60,607 nucleotides of DNA from Candidatus Krumholzibacteriota bacterium (GTDB taxonomy: Bacteria > Krumholzibacteriota > Krumholzibacteriia > Krumholzibacteriales > Krumholzibacteriaceae). Position numbers and translations under genes: made by a program. The notes under the pieces are model-generated. The model was given only the letters and a program-made list of their open reading frames with translations. It was not told the origin of the DNA and searched no databases. Shown in pieces: positions 1 through 7,911 of this stretch. Location of the stretch: NCBI GenBank assembly GCA_030667985.1, contig DAOUUU010000004.1, positions 1 through 60,607 on the forward strand, given 5' to 3'. Every line of letters begins with the position of its first letter. Position 1 is the first letter of the stretch.

Positions 1-114
1 AGCCACATCTCGATCTAATTCACAATCGAGAGCTTTGTAGACTACACCAAATCCACCCTCGCCGAGGGTAGCTTGTATCGTATATCTATCTGGCAAGTTG
101 GGAGGTGCTTGCAT
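1..114 (-). CDS. Serine/threonine protein kinase, N-terminal fragment
   Basis: The 38 codons that fit in the window begin MQAPPNLPDRYTIQATLGEG and continue GFGVVYKALDCELDRDVA. This is the start of a Hanks-type kinase: the ATP-binding glycine loop G-E-G-G-F-G sits at residues 18-23 and the valine of strand beta-2 follows. The invariant lysine lies just beyond the window edge, so activity cannot be judged. The ATG at 112-114 has no Shine-Dalgarno, and a promoter-like element lies so close upstream that the mRNA may be nearly leaderless. The C-terminal part, which could be periplasmic or a repeat domain, is not visible. Confidence 0.85.
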   Translation of the reverse strand, partial: MQAPPNLPDRYTIQATLGEGGFGVVYKALDCELDRDVA

Positions 115-122
115 AAGTTACT

Positions 123-151
123 ATGTTAGTGGCAATAATAGAAAATGCCAA
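123..151 (-). promoter_or_regulatory. Sigma-70-type promoter for the kinase gene
   Basis: On the minus strand TTGGCA (5/6 to consensus) is followed after 17 bases by TAACAT (4/6). Transcription would start near 116, two bases before the ATG at 114, which fits the lack of a ribosome-binding site. The TGGCA/TGCCA pair here also forms an inverted repeat with an 11-base spacer. Confidence 0.45.
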
Positions 152-152
152 T

Positions 153-180
153 AAAAAACCCTCTCAATATTGAGAGGGTT
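153..180 (-). terminator. Rho-independent terminator of the ZU5-like lipoprotein gene
   Basis: Positions 157-180 are a perfect inverted repeat (AACCCTCTCAAT and its complement), followed on the minus strand by a run of six T (the A run at 153-158). It lies 26 bases past the stop codon at 206 and before the kinase promoter, so it separates the two minus-strand genes. Confidence 0.85.
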
Positions 181-205
181 GAGAAGGAGCAATCATGAGA
201 TTACA

Positions 206-766
206 TTAAGGCAGTATTGCTGCCCTGTGAGGGCAATCACCATATTCGCTGAAATGTTCCAACTTAGCTTTGAGCGCTCCATTTTCAATGTAACTTCCTA
301 TATAGTCCCATAGTTCGCTTTCTTCGTTGTACCAAAGCACATTGTGGTTATCCGCTTCCGTTTCCACGACGCCTAGGGGGAGGCTGAGAGTAACCTTTTT
401 GTTAAACTCTATCCCATGTGGTCCTAGGCGAACTACCGCTTCAGGGTATCGCGGCATCTCAATAGTTATCTCGGTATCCTCCGCCAGGGCGCCAGGAGGG
501 AAGTACAGACTGAAGTAACCGTTGCTGACAACGCCTCCTTCAGCTGCTGATACAACTTTCGTCGCCACCATTGTCGTTTGTATTTCTAGATCCGAGATCT
601 TATCGGAGGCAGGTAAAAGGCGGACGAAATTGGGATCTTCTATACCGGGCAGTAACATCTCCTGTGAGGGGGCAACAGGGGAGTAGGTCCCACAGCCCAG
701 GGCAGCCAGTACAATGAGGAAGGTAATAGGGGTGAGAATCTTATGGGCTGTTTTTCGTCCGCTCAT
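206..766 (-). CDS. Lipoprotein with ZU5-like domain
   Basis: 186 residues. A basic N-terminus and hydrophobic stretch end in a lipobox (AALGC, Cys25), so the protein should be lipidated and held at the envelope. Residues about 70-135 look like a ZU5-type beta domain: FPPGAL at 89-94, the alternating hydrophobic strand after it, and GPHGIEF at 115-121 followed by a beta strand. A second strand-rich unit with paired Trp (LWYNEESELWDYIG) follows. The start is well set: GGAGG lies 8 bases before the ATG. The gene stands alone between a consensus sigma-54 element at 848-862 and a strong terminator, so it is probably a single-gene transcript under sigma-54. The function is unknown; ZU5 modules generally act in protein interaction. 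Confidence 0.8.
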   Translation of the reverse strand: MSGRKTAHKILTPITFLIVLAALGCGTYSPVAPSQEMLLPGIEDPNFVRLLPASDKISDLEIQTTMVATKVVSAAEGGVVSNGYFSLYFPPGALAEDTEITIEMPRYPEAVVRLGPHGIEFNKKVTLSLPLGVVETEADNHNVLWYNEESELWDYIGSYIENGALKAKLEHFSEYGDCPHRAAILP

Positions 767-1136
767 TTTACCAAACCTCCGAATTGCGTCGATCTCAGAA
801 TTCCTTTCATTTCCTAATTCAGCTTTCCGCTGTCACAGGGGTATAAGGCAACGGAGGTGCCACGGGCCGAAAATGGGGCTCTGGCGGTGTGGATGGGGAG
901 GGAAAAAGACGTGAAATTGGGGGGAAAGTGTAATCGCCTATTTCGCGTAACCATTTGAATATATTGCTAGTTATCGTGGTATGCCGGCTATGGGACAGGG
1001 TGCTGCCGCAAAGGTTACAATTCCTAAATAGCGTGCCATTTGGGCATGCCGGAAAAGGGGCGATTGGGGATTATTCCGGGGGTTTGGGGTGCCTGATGGA
1101 GGATCTTATAGAGTAATGGAATTATCTATAGCCCGA
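767..1136. other. 370-base non-coding stretch between the lipoprotein and EBP1 genes
   Basis: I see no credible gene here. It holds the minus-strand sigma-54 element at 848-862, a TGCC/GGCA inverted repeat at 1034-1046 about 180 bases upstream of that element (a conceivable activator site, weak), and a hairpin at 1107-1130. The hairpin stem TATAGA/TCTATA is extended by TAAT/ATTA around a GGA loop. It lies just after the EBP1 stop on the transcribed strand but has no U run. Confidence 0.5.
848..862 (-). promoter_or_regulatory. Sigma-54 (-24/-12) promoter, perfect core match
   Basis: The minus strand reads TGGCAC-CTCCG-TTGC, matching the TGGCAC-N5-TTGC core at all ten fixed positions with the correct GG-to-GC spacing. 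The predicted start is near 836, giving a leader of about 70 bases to the lipoprotein ATG at 766. The window itself encodes RpoN and two activators of this class. Confidence 0.75.
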
Positions 1137-2597
1137 TCAGTCGTTTACGCCGACCGGTTCAAATACGCCGTTTTTGTGATTTTTCTTTGTCTCGGCGGCA
1201 TCGATTCCGTATTTCTTCATCTTGTACCGCAGTGTTCCCCGTCCTACCTTAAGAAGACCGGCCGCCTGGGTGACATTACCCCCCGTCCGGGCCAATGCGG
1301 CGAGTATCACACCCCGCTCGATCTCGTCCAAGGATGCGCCCTCCTGTGGAAGATCGACCCTGATCGTTCCCTCTTCTTCCTCGACGTTGACGATCGTTTC
1401 CTGATGCTCCTTCTCGATGGGGAGGTCGTGAGGGCTGATGCGCCCGTCCGTGCTCAGGAGCACCGCTCGCTCTATAATATTGATCAGCTCACGGACATTT
1501 CCCGGCCAGATGTATTCCTCGAGAGTGTTGACGGCATCCTTTGTCAGGGTGGTATTCTTCTTGTTCATCCGCTTGGCGAAGCGTTTGGTGTAAGCCTCGG
1601 CTATGGGGCGTATATCCTCGGGGCGAGCCCTTAGAGGAGGTACTGTGATCTCCAGGACGTTCAGGCGGTAGTAGAGGTCGCTTCTAAAGAGCCGTTCTTC
1701 CATGGCGTGCTTGAGATCTGTGTTGGTCGCCGAGATGATCCTGACATCCACCGGCAGGAACTTGGTCCCGCTGATACGCCTGATCGTTCTGGAATCCAAG
1801 AACTTGAGAAGCTTTGCCTGTAGGCCGTAGTCGATCTCGCCCACCTCATCGAGGAAGATAGTGCCTCCTGCGGCACACTCAAAGAGTCCCATCTTCTCTT
1901 CCTTGGCGTCTGTAAAGGCGCCCTTCTCGTATCCGAAGAACTCGCTCTCGAGAAGGTTTCGGGGGATAGCCCCGCAGTTGACCTCGATAAATGGCGCTTT
2001 GCGGCGCTCGCTCGCTTCGTGGATCGCCTTGGCCAGTGCTCCCTTGCCGGTGCCAGGCTCGCCGAGGATCATGACGCTGGTGAACTCGCTCTCGGCTACC
2101 TTCTTGGCGAGCTCTATCACCTCTCCTATCTTCTCACTCGTGCCAATGATCTCCCCGAAGCCTTGGGGCGTCTCGAGCCGCTTCTCCAGCGCTCGTCTCC
2201 GGCTGCGTTTGCCTATGCCTGCAGCCGCCCCGGCGAGTATGCCGGAGATGTCTGAACGTTCGAACGGCTTGTAGAGCGTATTACGGGCGCCGATCTTGAG
2301 CGAGAAGCGGTCCCCTCCGAAAAAGCCCTCAGGCAGCAGCAGGACGAGCTGTGCCTTTTGATTCTCTTCGTGCCACGATTTGAGGTTCGAGGCGACCGCG
2401 TCCCAGTCTTTTTGCTCACTGCTCTCGGGGACCGACCAGATCAGACAGTCTGGAGTCTTGTCCAGGGCAGCTTCCAGGAACTCTTCAAGCGTAGGATAGG
2501 CCAGGGCCTTCCACCCGCACTCCTCGCAGATAGCGCTGAGCGATTCAAGGCCCTTCGGATCGGGCTCGATTATAATGAGCTTTGGTTGCATAGCCAT
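1137..2597 (-). CDS. Sigma-54-dependent transcriptional activator with degenerate receiver domain (EBP1)
   Basis: 486 residues from the chosen start. Order: receiver-like domain (about 5-115), AAA+ sigma-54 activation domain (about 149-385), Fis-type helix-turn-helix near 430-465. Walker A is GEPGTGKG (179-186) and Walker B GTIFLDEVGE (245-254). The receiver keeps the acidic pocket (IIIEPDP) and the conserved LYKPF lysine, but the phospho-acceptor Asp is Ser55 (in PDCLIWSVP), so control by phosphotransfer is unlikely. The sigma-54 contact loop reads GAFTDA rather than GAFTGA. The frame is open to an ATG at 2660, but that codon lies inside a sigma-54 promoter element, so I place the start at 2597 (2591 is also possible; neither has a clear Shine-Dalgarno). 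It probably drives sigma-54 promoters nearby, possibly its own. Confidence 0.88.
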   Translation of the reverse strand: MAMQPKLIIIEPDPKGLESLSAICEECGWKALAYPTLEEFLEAALDKTPDCLIWSVPESSEQKDWDAVASNLKSWHEENQKAQLVLLLPEGFFGGDRFSLKIGARNTLYKPFERSDISGILAGAAAGIGKRSRRRALEKRLETPQGFGEIIGTSEKIGEVIELAKKVAESEFTSVMILGEPGTGKGALAKAIHEASERRKAPFIEVNCGAIPRNLLESEFFGYEKGAFTDAKEEKMGLFECAAGGTIFLDEVGEIDYGLQAKLLKFLDSRTIRRISGTKFLPVDVRIISATNTDLKHAMEERLFRSDLYYRLNVLEITVPPLRARPEDIRPIAEAYTKRFAKRMNKKNTTLTKDAVNTLEEYIWPGNVRELINIIERAVLLSTDGRISPHDLPIEKEHQETIVNVEEEEGTIRVDLPQEGASLDEIERGVILAALARTGGNVTQAAGLLKVGRGTLRYKMKKYGIDAAETKKNHKNGVFEPVGVND

Positions 2598-2656
2598 CGT
2601 ACTGTTCTGTGCCGCCCTAAACGTAAGTGGTATAACTGTGTTCTCCGTAAAGAAAT

Positions 2657-2671
2657 GCAAGATATATGCCT
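2657..2671 (-). promoter_or_regulatory. Sigma-54 promoter of EBP1
   Basis: The minus strand reads AGGCAT-ATATC-TTGC followed by AT: nine of ten core positions counting Y at -21, with the invariant GG and GC correctly spaced. The start site would be near 2645, giving a leader of about 48 bases to the ATG at 2597. This argues that the activator is itself sigma-54 dependent. Confidence 0.6.
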
Positions 2672-2704
2672 TGTTGGGTGTATGGCGCCCGGGAGATAGA
2701 AGGT

Positions 2705-2733
2705 TTGAAAGGGCCGGGGAAATCTGGTATCTT
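2705..2733 (+). promoter_or_regulatory. Sigma-70-type promoter for the metallopeptidase lipoprotein
   Basis: TTGAAA (5/6), 17 bases, TATCTT (4/6), with the start about 60 bases before the ATG at 2800. It is divergent from and close to the EBP1 sigma-54 element. Confidence 0.4.
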
Positions 2734-2799
2734 ATTAGATGTGATAATTATATGATTCAGGGGCATTTATCAGGGGCTGAGCATAATCAAAGGACAGAC

Positions 2800-4698
2800 A
2801 TGATGAGACGAGATAATAATCCATTTCGAGCTATTGGGGCCGTACGGTTGGGCATGGCGCTCGCTGCTTTTGCGGTCGCGGCTCTCATTTTCACAGGTGG
2901 CTGCGAGAACAAGACGGAGGTCGTACTGGACCCTCCCGTTGTGACATCAGTGACGCCGGAGAGCGCTGCGGCCGGTGATACGATTACGATTTCAGGGACA
3001 GGTTTCAGCCGGATCCCATCACAGAACAAGATTGTCGTCTCGGCGTGCAATGATCCGGATGCCGATTGCGACAGAGTATCGGTGGGGCTGACGGGCTCAA
3101 CGACCGAGCTCAGGGCCCTGGTCCCGGACGGCTCATTCAGCGGAAATCTCCGAGTGGAAAACCGTGAGTTATTGCTTGGAGGAGGTCCCGTGGGCGTTCC
3201 GACTCCAAGTGTGCCATCCAACTGGTACCCGATCGATGTGTTCCTCAATCCCGGGGATGTGGCGAAAGTATTCTTCTCCAGCGAGAGCTACGACTACTCG
3301 ATCCATACAGAGGGTGCAGACGATTACCTGCTGATTCTCTTCAACAGCGCTTCGACCAGTGATGATAACGAGACCTTTCTCTATTCGGTCGGCATAGATG
3401 TAGAGGGTTTCGGGGTGGCCGAGGGCGAAGAGGAGGAGAGCGTTGAGAAAGTAGAAGCAGCTCCCGGACTCATCAAAAGATACGACATCGGTGTTAAGAT
3501 GCGAAGGGAGGCGGCCGAGCACCTGAAGAGGATCTCTGAAGGCGGGGCGAAGCCTCTCGAGACGGAAACGGCCGTATCCAAGATCCAGGGGGCCGGAGCG
3601 GTGCCGCTTGCGGTCGATTTCAATGTCTACTCCGATCCGGAAGGCTCGAACACCGAGCCATCCAGCTACACGGTTGTCACCGCAGATCTCAAGTACGAGG
3701 GCACTTATACATTACTCTACGTCGACCAGAATACGACCCCGACACAGCTGTCCGATGCGGAGGCGGAGGAGCTAGGGATGATCTTCGATACGAGCATTCA
3801 TCCGACAAACCGAGGCGCCTTCGGCTCCGAGTCCGACATCAACCATGACGGGAAGGTAGCAATACTCTTGTCTCCGGTGATCAACGCCATGCCGTGTCCA
3901 GGCGGCGATTGTATCATCCTTGGATTCTTCAATCCGATAGACCTGCATCCCAGCCATGTAAGCCCCGCGGTCACGAACGGCATGGAGATCTTCTATACGC
4001 TGGTGCCCGATCCATCTTTCGGAGGAGCCGACTGGAAGGAGGAGAGCATCGAGTCGATCAAGAGCACCCTCGCCCATGAATTCCAGCATATGATCCTCTA
4101 TAATTACAGGGTCCTCATATATGGAGAGGGGCTCATCTCTTTATACATGGAGGAGCTTTGGCTGAATGAGGGGCTATCCCACATAGCTGAAGACCTGAAC
4201 GGTTTCTATTCCGACAATATAGGACGGGCCAATCTGTTCATGGGAGCACCGTGGGGTACGAAGCTGACATTTCGTTCAGACCACAGCTTAGAGAACAGAG
4301 GTGCGGCCTATCTATTCCTCAGGCTTCTCGGCGATCTGTACGGCGAGGGGATCTACCGGAGCCTGGTCCAGTCCCATTACGCCGGTACTGTTAATGTTGA
4401 GCGTGTGACCGGCACCAGTTTCCTGGAGCTCTTCGGAGACTGGAACGCTGCTCTTTATCTGAGCGGGCGCGGCATCACGGCCGATCCGCGATTTAACTAC
4501 AGTTCGATCGACCTGCTGGGGGATTTCTTGCCGCTCAACGTAACGGAGATCAACCTGCCTGTTTCGTCTATTGGAGCCTGGCAGCTAGCTATGGGGCCCA
4601 AGTTCATACGGCTGAACGCCTCGTCACAGATCTCGTACGATGTCACTCTCGGGACTTCATATGGGAGCTTGAATGCGGTCATTATCCGCCTCAATTAG
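2800..4698 (+). CDS. Lipoprotein with IPT/TIG domain and M30-like zinc metallopeptidase domain
   Basis: 632 residues from ATG 2800, which has AAAGGA six bases upstream. A signal sequence ends in a lipobox (IFTGGC, Cys35). An IPT/TIG immunoglobulin-like domain spans about 43-125 (PPVVTSVTPESAAAGDTITI). The C-terminal half carries HEFQH at 426-430 and NEGLSH with Glu457, the zinc-ligand pattern of gluzincin peptidases. The stretch before it (YVDQ, then DINHDGKVAILLSP) resembles hyicolysin-type M30 peptidases. All the usual zinc ligands and the catalytic Glu427 are present, so it is probably active outside the inner membrane. Its stop overlaps the next lipoprotein gene by 26 bases, so the two are co-transcribed. 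The family call is from motif memory. Confidence 0.78.
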   Translation: MMRRDNNPFRAIGAVRLGMALAAFAVAALIFTGGCENKTEVVLDPPVVTSVTPESAAAGDTITISGTGFSRIPSQNKIVVSACNDPDADCDRVSVGLTGSTTELRALVPDGSFSGNLRVENRELLLGGGPVGVPTPSVPSNWYPIDVFLNPGDVAKVFFSSESYDYSIHTEGADDYLLILFNSASTSDDNETFLYSVGIDVEGFGVAEGEEEESVEKVEAAPGLIKRYDIGVKMRREAAEHLKRISEGGAKPLETETAVSKIQGAGAVPLAVDFNVYSDPEGSNTEPSSYTVVTADLKYEGTYTLLYVDQNTTPTQLSDAEAEELGMIFDTSIHPTNRGAFGSESDINHDGKVAILLSPVINAMPCPGGDCIILGFFNPIDLHPSHVSPAVTNGMEIFYTLVPDPSFGGADWKEESIESIKSTLAHEFQHMILYNYRVLIYGEGLISLYMEELWLNEGLSHIAEDLNGFYSDNIGRANLFMGAPWGTKLTFRSDHSLENRGAAYLFLRLLGDLYGEGIYRSLVQSHYAGTVNVERVTGTSFLELFGDWNAALYLSGRGITADPRFNYSSIDLLGDFLPLNVTEINLPVSSIGAWQLAMGPKFIRLNASSQISYDVTLGTSYGSLNAVIIRLN

Positions 4699-5449
4699 CC
4701 TATGGCTAGCCCCTGCGCGCGTTTCCCTCCCTGGGCTAGCCCTTTTCCTGCTGCTTTGCCTGGTGGGCTGCGCCTCGAATCTCCCATCTATTATTCCCGT
4801 AGAGGAGCAGGCCGAGCTTATCGGCACCGTCACCATATCGGGTGAACATCCCTACGAGAGGCAGCTAATTCTGGCTGACACATCTGGAGTCTACTGGCTC
4901 ATCGAATCGTCCGAGTATGAAGGCGAGTTGCTCAAACTAGGGGGGCAGTCGATTCGCGCCCTGGGCATAGCCCGCACCGAAGAGTCAGGTTACAGAAGTC
5001 TGTTGCTGCGGTGGTATGACCTCCACCCGGAGCCTGGATGCATCTCGGGTGTCGGGATGCTGGAACGCTGGAACGGCGATCTCGTACTCGTTTCACCCCA
5101 TCAAGGGCGATCGGAGCAGGGGCAAAGGGTGTTGATCATCGAAGGCCCGCTGCGTTCTGTCCTGGAGATCCACATCGGTTACAGGGTCTGGATAACGGGG
5201 GAGTCTGTTCGTGCGCCTGGCAATGATGATGTTCTGAATCTTGCAGCGGAGCAGGATGAGATCGATGGCGGCGAGACCGGCCAGGACCTTGCGGATCCAG
5301 AAACCGGACGACCGGCCGGGAATGAAGATCCGTCTGCGCGCCTATCACTGATCAGAGTTGTCGCTTTGGAGTATGGAGTGCTCGGTCCGCCTATTCCGTC
5401 TCGGGAGGCTTTTCCACATAGCATTCTTCAAGATTCGAGTAGGCGATGA
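4673..5449 (+). CDS. Lipoprotein of unknown function with two beta-rich repeats
   Basis: 258 residues. The lipobox is LCLVGC (Cys33). Two similar beta-rich segments (about 48-115 and 122-175) each open with a GTV/GVG strand and end with an 'h-x-h-x-G' strand (IRALGIA, VWITGES); they could be OB-like folds but I do not recognise a family. The ATG has GGGAG five bases upstream and overlaps the upstream peptidase gene by 26 bases, so the two proteins may work together at the envelope. The last 59 bases overlap the convergent PqqD-like gene. Confidence 0.7.
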   Translation: MRSLSASISLWLAPARVSLPGLALFLLLCLVGCASNLPSIIPVEEQAELIGTVTISGEHPYERQLILADTSGVYWLIESSEYEGELLKLGGQSIRALGIARTEESGYRSLLLRWYDLHPEPGCISGVGMLERWNGDLVLVSPHQGRSEQGQRVLIIEGPLRSVLEIHIGYRVWITGESVRAPGNDDVLNLAAEQDEIDGGETGQDLADPETGRPAGNEDPSARLSLIRVVALEYGVLGPPIPSREAFPHSILQDSSRR

Positions 5450-5780
5450 AGCGGGCGTACTCGAGCTGCTGAAAGAATGATCCCAACCGTTCATGACAGG
5501 GTTCGATCTTATCGCTGAAGCGTCTCTGCATGACCTCTGCGATATCCCTGATATTTCTGTTTCCGTCACAGAGCATCCAGACGCTGCTGCCGATCTCGTC
5601 GAGTGTTAACCTGAGAAACGGCCGTTTTAGCCGCGGCTGCAGCCACTTGCGCATGAAGTCGCTCTTGAAGCGCGGCGCCTGGAGCGTGACGATCACATCC
5701 TCGTCCGTATTGTATTCGATTATACGGCAGGGCACGAGCTCGAGCAGGTTGATCTCTCTTCTTTGTTTCTTTCGTTTCAT
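5391..5780 (-). CDS. Orphan PqqD-like (RRE-fold) protein
   Basis: 129 residues. Residues about 58-112 have the PqqD/RRE pattern: LDEIGSSVWMLCDGNRNI, then IAEVMQRRF and a C-terminal helix with LEYARFI. In RiPP and PQQ pathways this winged-helix fold binds a precursor peptide. Here no radical SAM maturase or precursor lies next to it, and the basic N-terminal extension (KRKKQRREINLLELVP) matches a stand-alone form I associate with FCB-group genomes. It starts just after the OPT terminator with no good Shine-Dalgarno and ends inside the convergent lipoprotein gene. The role is unknown. Confidence 0.72.
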   Translation of the reverse strand: MKRKKQRREINLLELVPCRIIEYNTDEDVIVTLQAPRFKSDFMRKWLQPRLKRPFLRLTLDEIGSSVWMLCDGNRNIRDIAEVMQRRFSDKIEPCHERLGSFFQQLEYARFIAYSNLEECYVEKPPETE

Positions 5781-5787
5781 TGCAGAA

Positions 5788-5828
5788 GTAAAATAAAGCC
5801 CCGGGCATGGAATGTCCAGCCCGGGGCT
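5788..5828 (-). terminator. Rho-independent terminator of the OPT transporter gene
   Basis: AGCCCCGGGC (5797-5806) pairs with GCCCGGGGCT (5819-5828), with a further TGGA/TCCA pairing inside the loop. On the minus strand it is followed by TTATTTT. It lies 16 bases after the OPT stop and ends just before the PqqD-like start, so that gene may depend on read-through or its own promoter. Confidence 0.85.
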
Positions 5829-5843
5829 GAATAAAGTTTGTGC

Positions 5844-7838
5844 CTAGTCGTTTCTCTTCGCGGCTTTAATAGGTGTTGCGATCAACACATATGCCAGAAT
5901 CGCGAAAACTAATAGAGCGAGCCACGGGCTTCCCCCACTAATGACCTGTGGGAGGATCGCAGTACCTCCGCCGATCACGACAGTGGCCGCGATGATGATT
6001 CCCATCAGCGCCTGGCCGGCGATCAGGCCGGAGGCGAGCAGGATACCTGTGTTCTCGAACTTCTCCTTGTTCAGATTCTTCTTTTTCATCACCGAGTCTG
6101 CGATCCACTTGATGAATCCACCGCAGAAGATGGCGAATGTCGTGTGGAACGGGAGATACATCCCGACCGCGATGAGCATCGGCGACGGGGCGCCGATCAG
6201 TATCAGGCCGATCGAAAAGATTGCTCCCATTATTACGAGAGGCCACGCCATCTGGCCGGTGATGATACCCTGGCTGAGCATCGCCATCAGGCCGGCCTGA
6301 GGGGCCGGCAGGAGCTCGCCGCCGATACCGCCCATTTCGGCGTAACCGGTGTGCAGCAGCTGCAGGACGAGGGCCATGACGAAGGCGGCCGCGATGACGC
6401 CGATGATACAGCCCAGCTCCATCGCCTTCGGCGTACCTCCCAGGATATGTCCAGTCTTCAGATCCTGTATGATGTCACCCGCTACACCGCTCGAGCAGCA
6501 GACGACGGCCGCCACACCGAGTACGGCAGCTATACCGAACGCTCCCTTCACGCCCACTATCACCATCAAGATCGCGGCTACGATCAGGGTCGAGAGCGTA
6601 AGCCCGGAGATCGGATTGTTGCTCGAACCGATCGTGCCGACGAGAAAACCCGCCACGGCGGCGAATAGAAAACCAGCCACCGTCATCACGACCGCCGAGA
6701 CGATCGCTCCGATGAGGTTGTGACTGAAGTGGTAGTAGAGGATCGCGATGGGGATCACGAGCAAGATGATCGCGATGATCGTTCCCGAATATGGAAGGTC
6801 GCGTTCGATCCTGCTGGTCTCTGAGTCGCTCTTGCCCTTGCCGATCTTCTTCAGATCGCCGAAGGCCCGCGCTATTCCCGTTCCAAGCGATTTGCGCATT
6901 GTGAATAGCGTGTAGAATGCGCCTACGAGCATCGCGCCGACCGCGAGCGGCCGCACCTGGGAGTTCCAGACAGCGGCCGAGGTCTGTAGCCAATCGGTCG
7001 TGCCGCCATACGTGCCGTTGATAAAGATAAATAGCGGCACTAGCATCATGTGGCCAAAGACACCGCCCGCGAAGACGATCGCGGCGAGCTTCGGACCGAT
7101 GATGTAGCCGACACCGAGCATTGCCGGGGAGGCGTCGGGGGACTCGATAAAGATGCCGCCCTGCGGATTCGTCGCCGCTCCCACCTGTTGGAAACCGCTC
7201 GTTAGCAGCTTGAAGTTTTTGACCACAGGCAGGACCCAGAATTGTTTGACGTATCCCCTTATCATGAGGAGGCCGAAATCGTTCCTTAAGAGCTCGAGCA
7301 GGGCCGATAGCCCTATCATGCCAAAGACATACTTGGCGCCCGTGGCATGACCCTGTCCAGCCTTTACGATCTCGGCGCAGGCCACGCTCTCGGGGAACGG
7401 GAGCGACTTGTCCTCGATCAGCACTCTCCTGAGGAAGATAACGAAGAGTACGCCGAGAATACCTCCGACGAGCATGAGCGCCGTGCTTTCCCAGTAGTGG
7501 ATATTATCCCAGATCGGCTCTCCCGTCGCCGGATTCCTGGCGATGAGAAACGCCGGGATAGTGAAGATGGCGCCGGCGACAATAGCCTCGCCGACCGCGG
7601 CCGTGGTACGGCATGTGTTCTCCTCGAGGATTGTACCCCGCAGGAGCCGCAGCGCCGCCATGGCCATTACGGCTGCGGGAAATGTGGCCGCCACGGTCAT
7701 TCCAGCGACCAGCCCCAGGTACGCATTGGCCGCGCCGAGGATAATGGAGAGAAAGGCGCCGACAACAACCGCTTTCAGCGTAAATTCCTTCATCTGTTCG
7801 TTGGCCGGTACATAGGGCTTGAATTCCTGATCGCCCAT
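5844..7838 (-). CDS. OPT-family oligopeptide transporter
   Basis: 664 residues, almost entirely hydrophobic segments (about 15 predicted membrane spans) separated by short loops. The N-terminal part (FTLKAVVVGAFLSIILGAAN) and the 'EENTCRTTAAVGEAIVAGAIF' region, here with conserved T and E/A-rich helices, match the bacterial OPT family, which imports peptides or metal chelates with protons. The start is strong: AAGGAAGGAGGG precedes the ATG by about 6 bases. It ends at a strong terminator and is divergent from a sigma-54 activator. The substrate cannot be told from sequence. Confidence 0.9.
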   Translation of the reverse strand: MGDQEFKPYVPANEQMKEFTLKAVVVGAFLSIILGAANAYLGLVAGMTVAATFPAAVMAMAALRLLRGTILEENTCRTTAAVGEAIVAGAIFTIPAFLIARNPATGEPIWDNIHYWESTALMLVGGILGVLFVIFLRRVLIEDKSLPFPESVACAEIVKAGQGHATGAKYVFGMIGLSALLELLRNDFGLLMIRGYVKQFWVLPVVKNFKLLTSGFQQVGAATNPQGGIFIESPDASPAMLGVGYIIGPKLAAIVFAGGVFGHMMLVPLFIFINGTYGGTTDWLQTSAAVWNSQVRPLAVGAMLVGAFYTLFTMRKSLGTGIARAFGDLKKIGKGKSDSETSRIERDLPYSGTIIAIILLVIPIAILYYHFSHNLIGAIVSAVVMTVAGFLFAAVAGFLVGTIGSSNNPISGLTLSTLIVAAILMVIVGVKGAFGIAAVLGVAAVVCCSSGVAGDIIQDLKTGHILGGTPKAMELGCIIGVIAAAFVMALVLQLLHTGYAEMGGIGGELLPAPQAGLMAMLSQGIITGQMAWPLVIMGAIFSIGLILIGAPSPMLIAVGMYLPFHTTFAIFCGGFIKWIADSVMKKKNLNKEKFENTGILLASGLIAGQALMGIIIAATVVIGGGTAILPQVISGGSPWLALLVFAILAYVLIATPIKAAKRND

Positions 7839-7911
7839 CTAGACCCTCCTTCCTTGAAAAAAGAGAGCGAAAGTGATGCGGTAAAAAACTGACGATAATG
7901 CAAGTCAAGGC

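Noticed and set aside
130-150. TGGCAT and TTGC on the minus strand near the kinase start
   Set aside because: They are separated by nine bases instead of five, so sigma-54 could not use them; the region reads better as a sigma-70-type promoter.
1022-1038. TGGCACG on the minus strand resembling another sigma-54 -24 box
   Set aside because: The matching -12 position reads TTAG, lacking the invariant GC.
1150-1175. GGTTCAAAT resembling a tRNA T-loop
   Set aside because: It lies in the coding sequence of EBP1 and no acceptor or anticodon stem can be formed around it.
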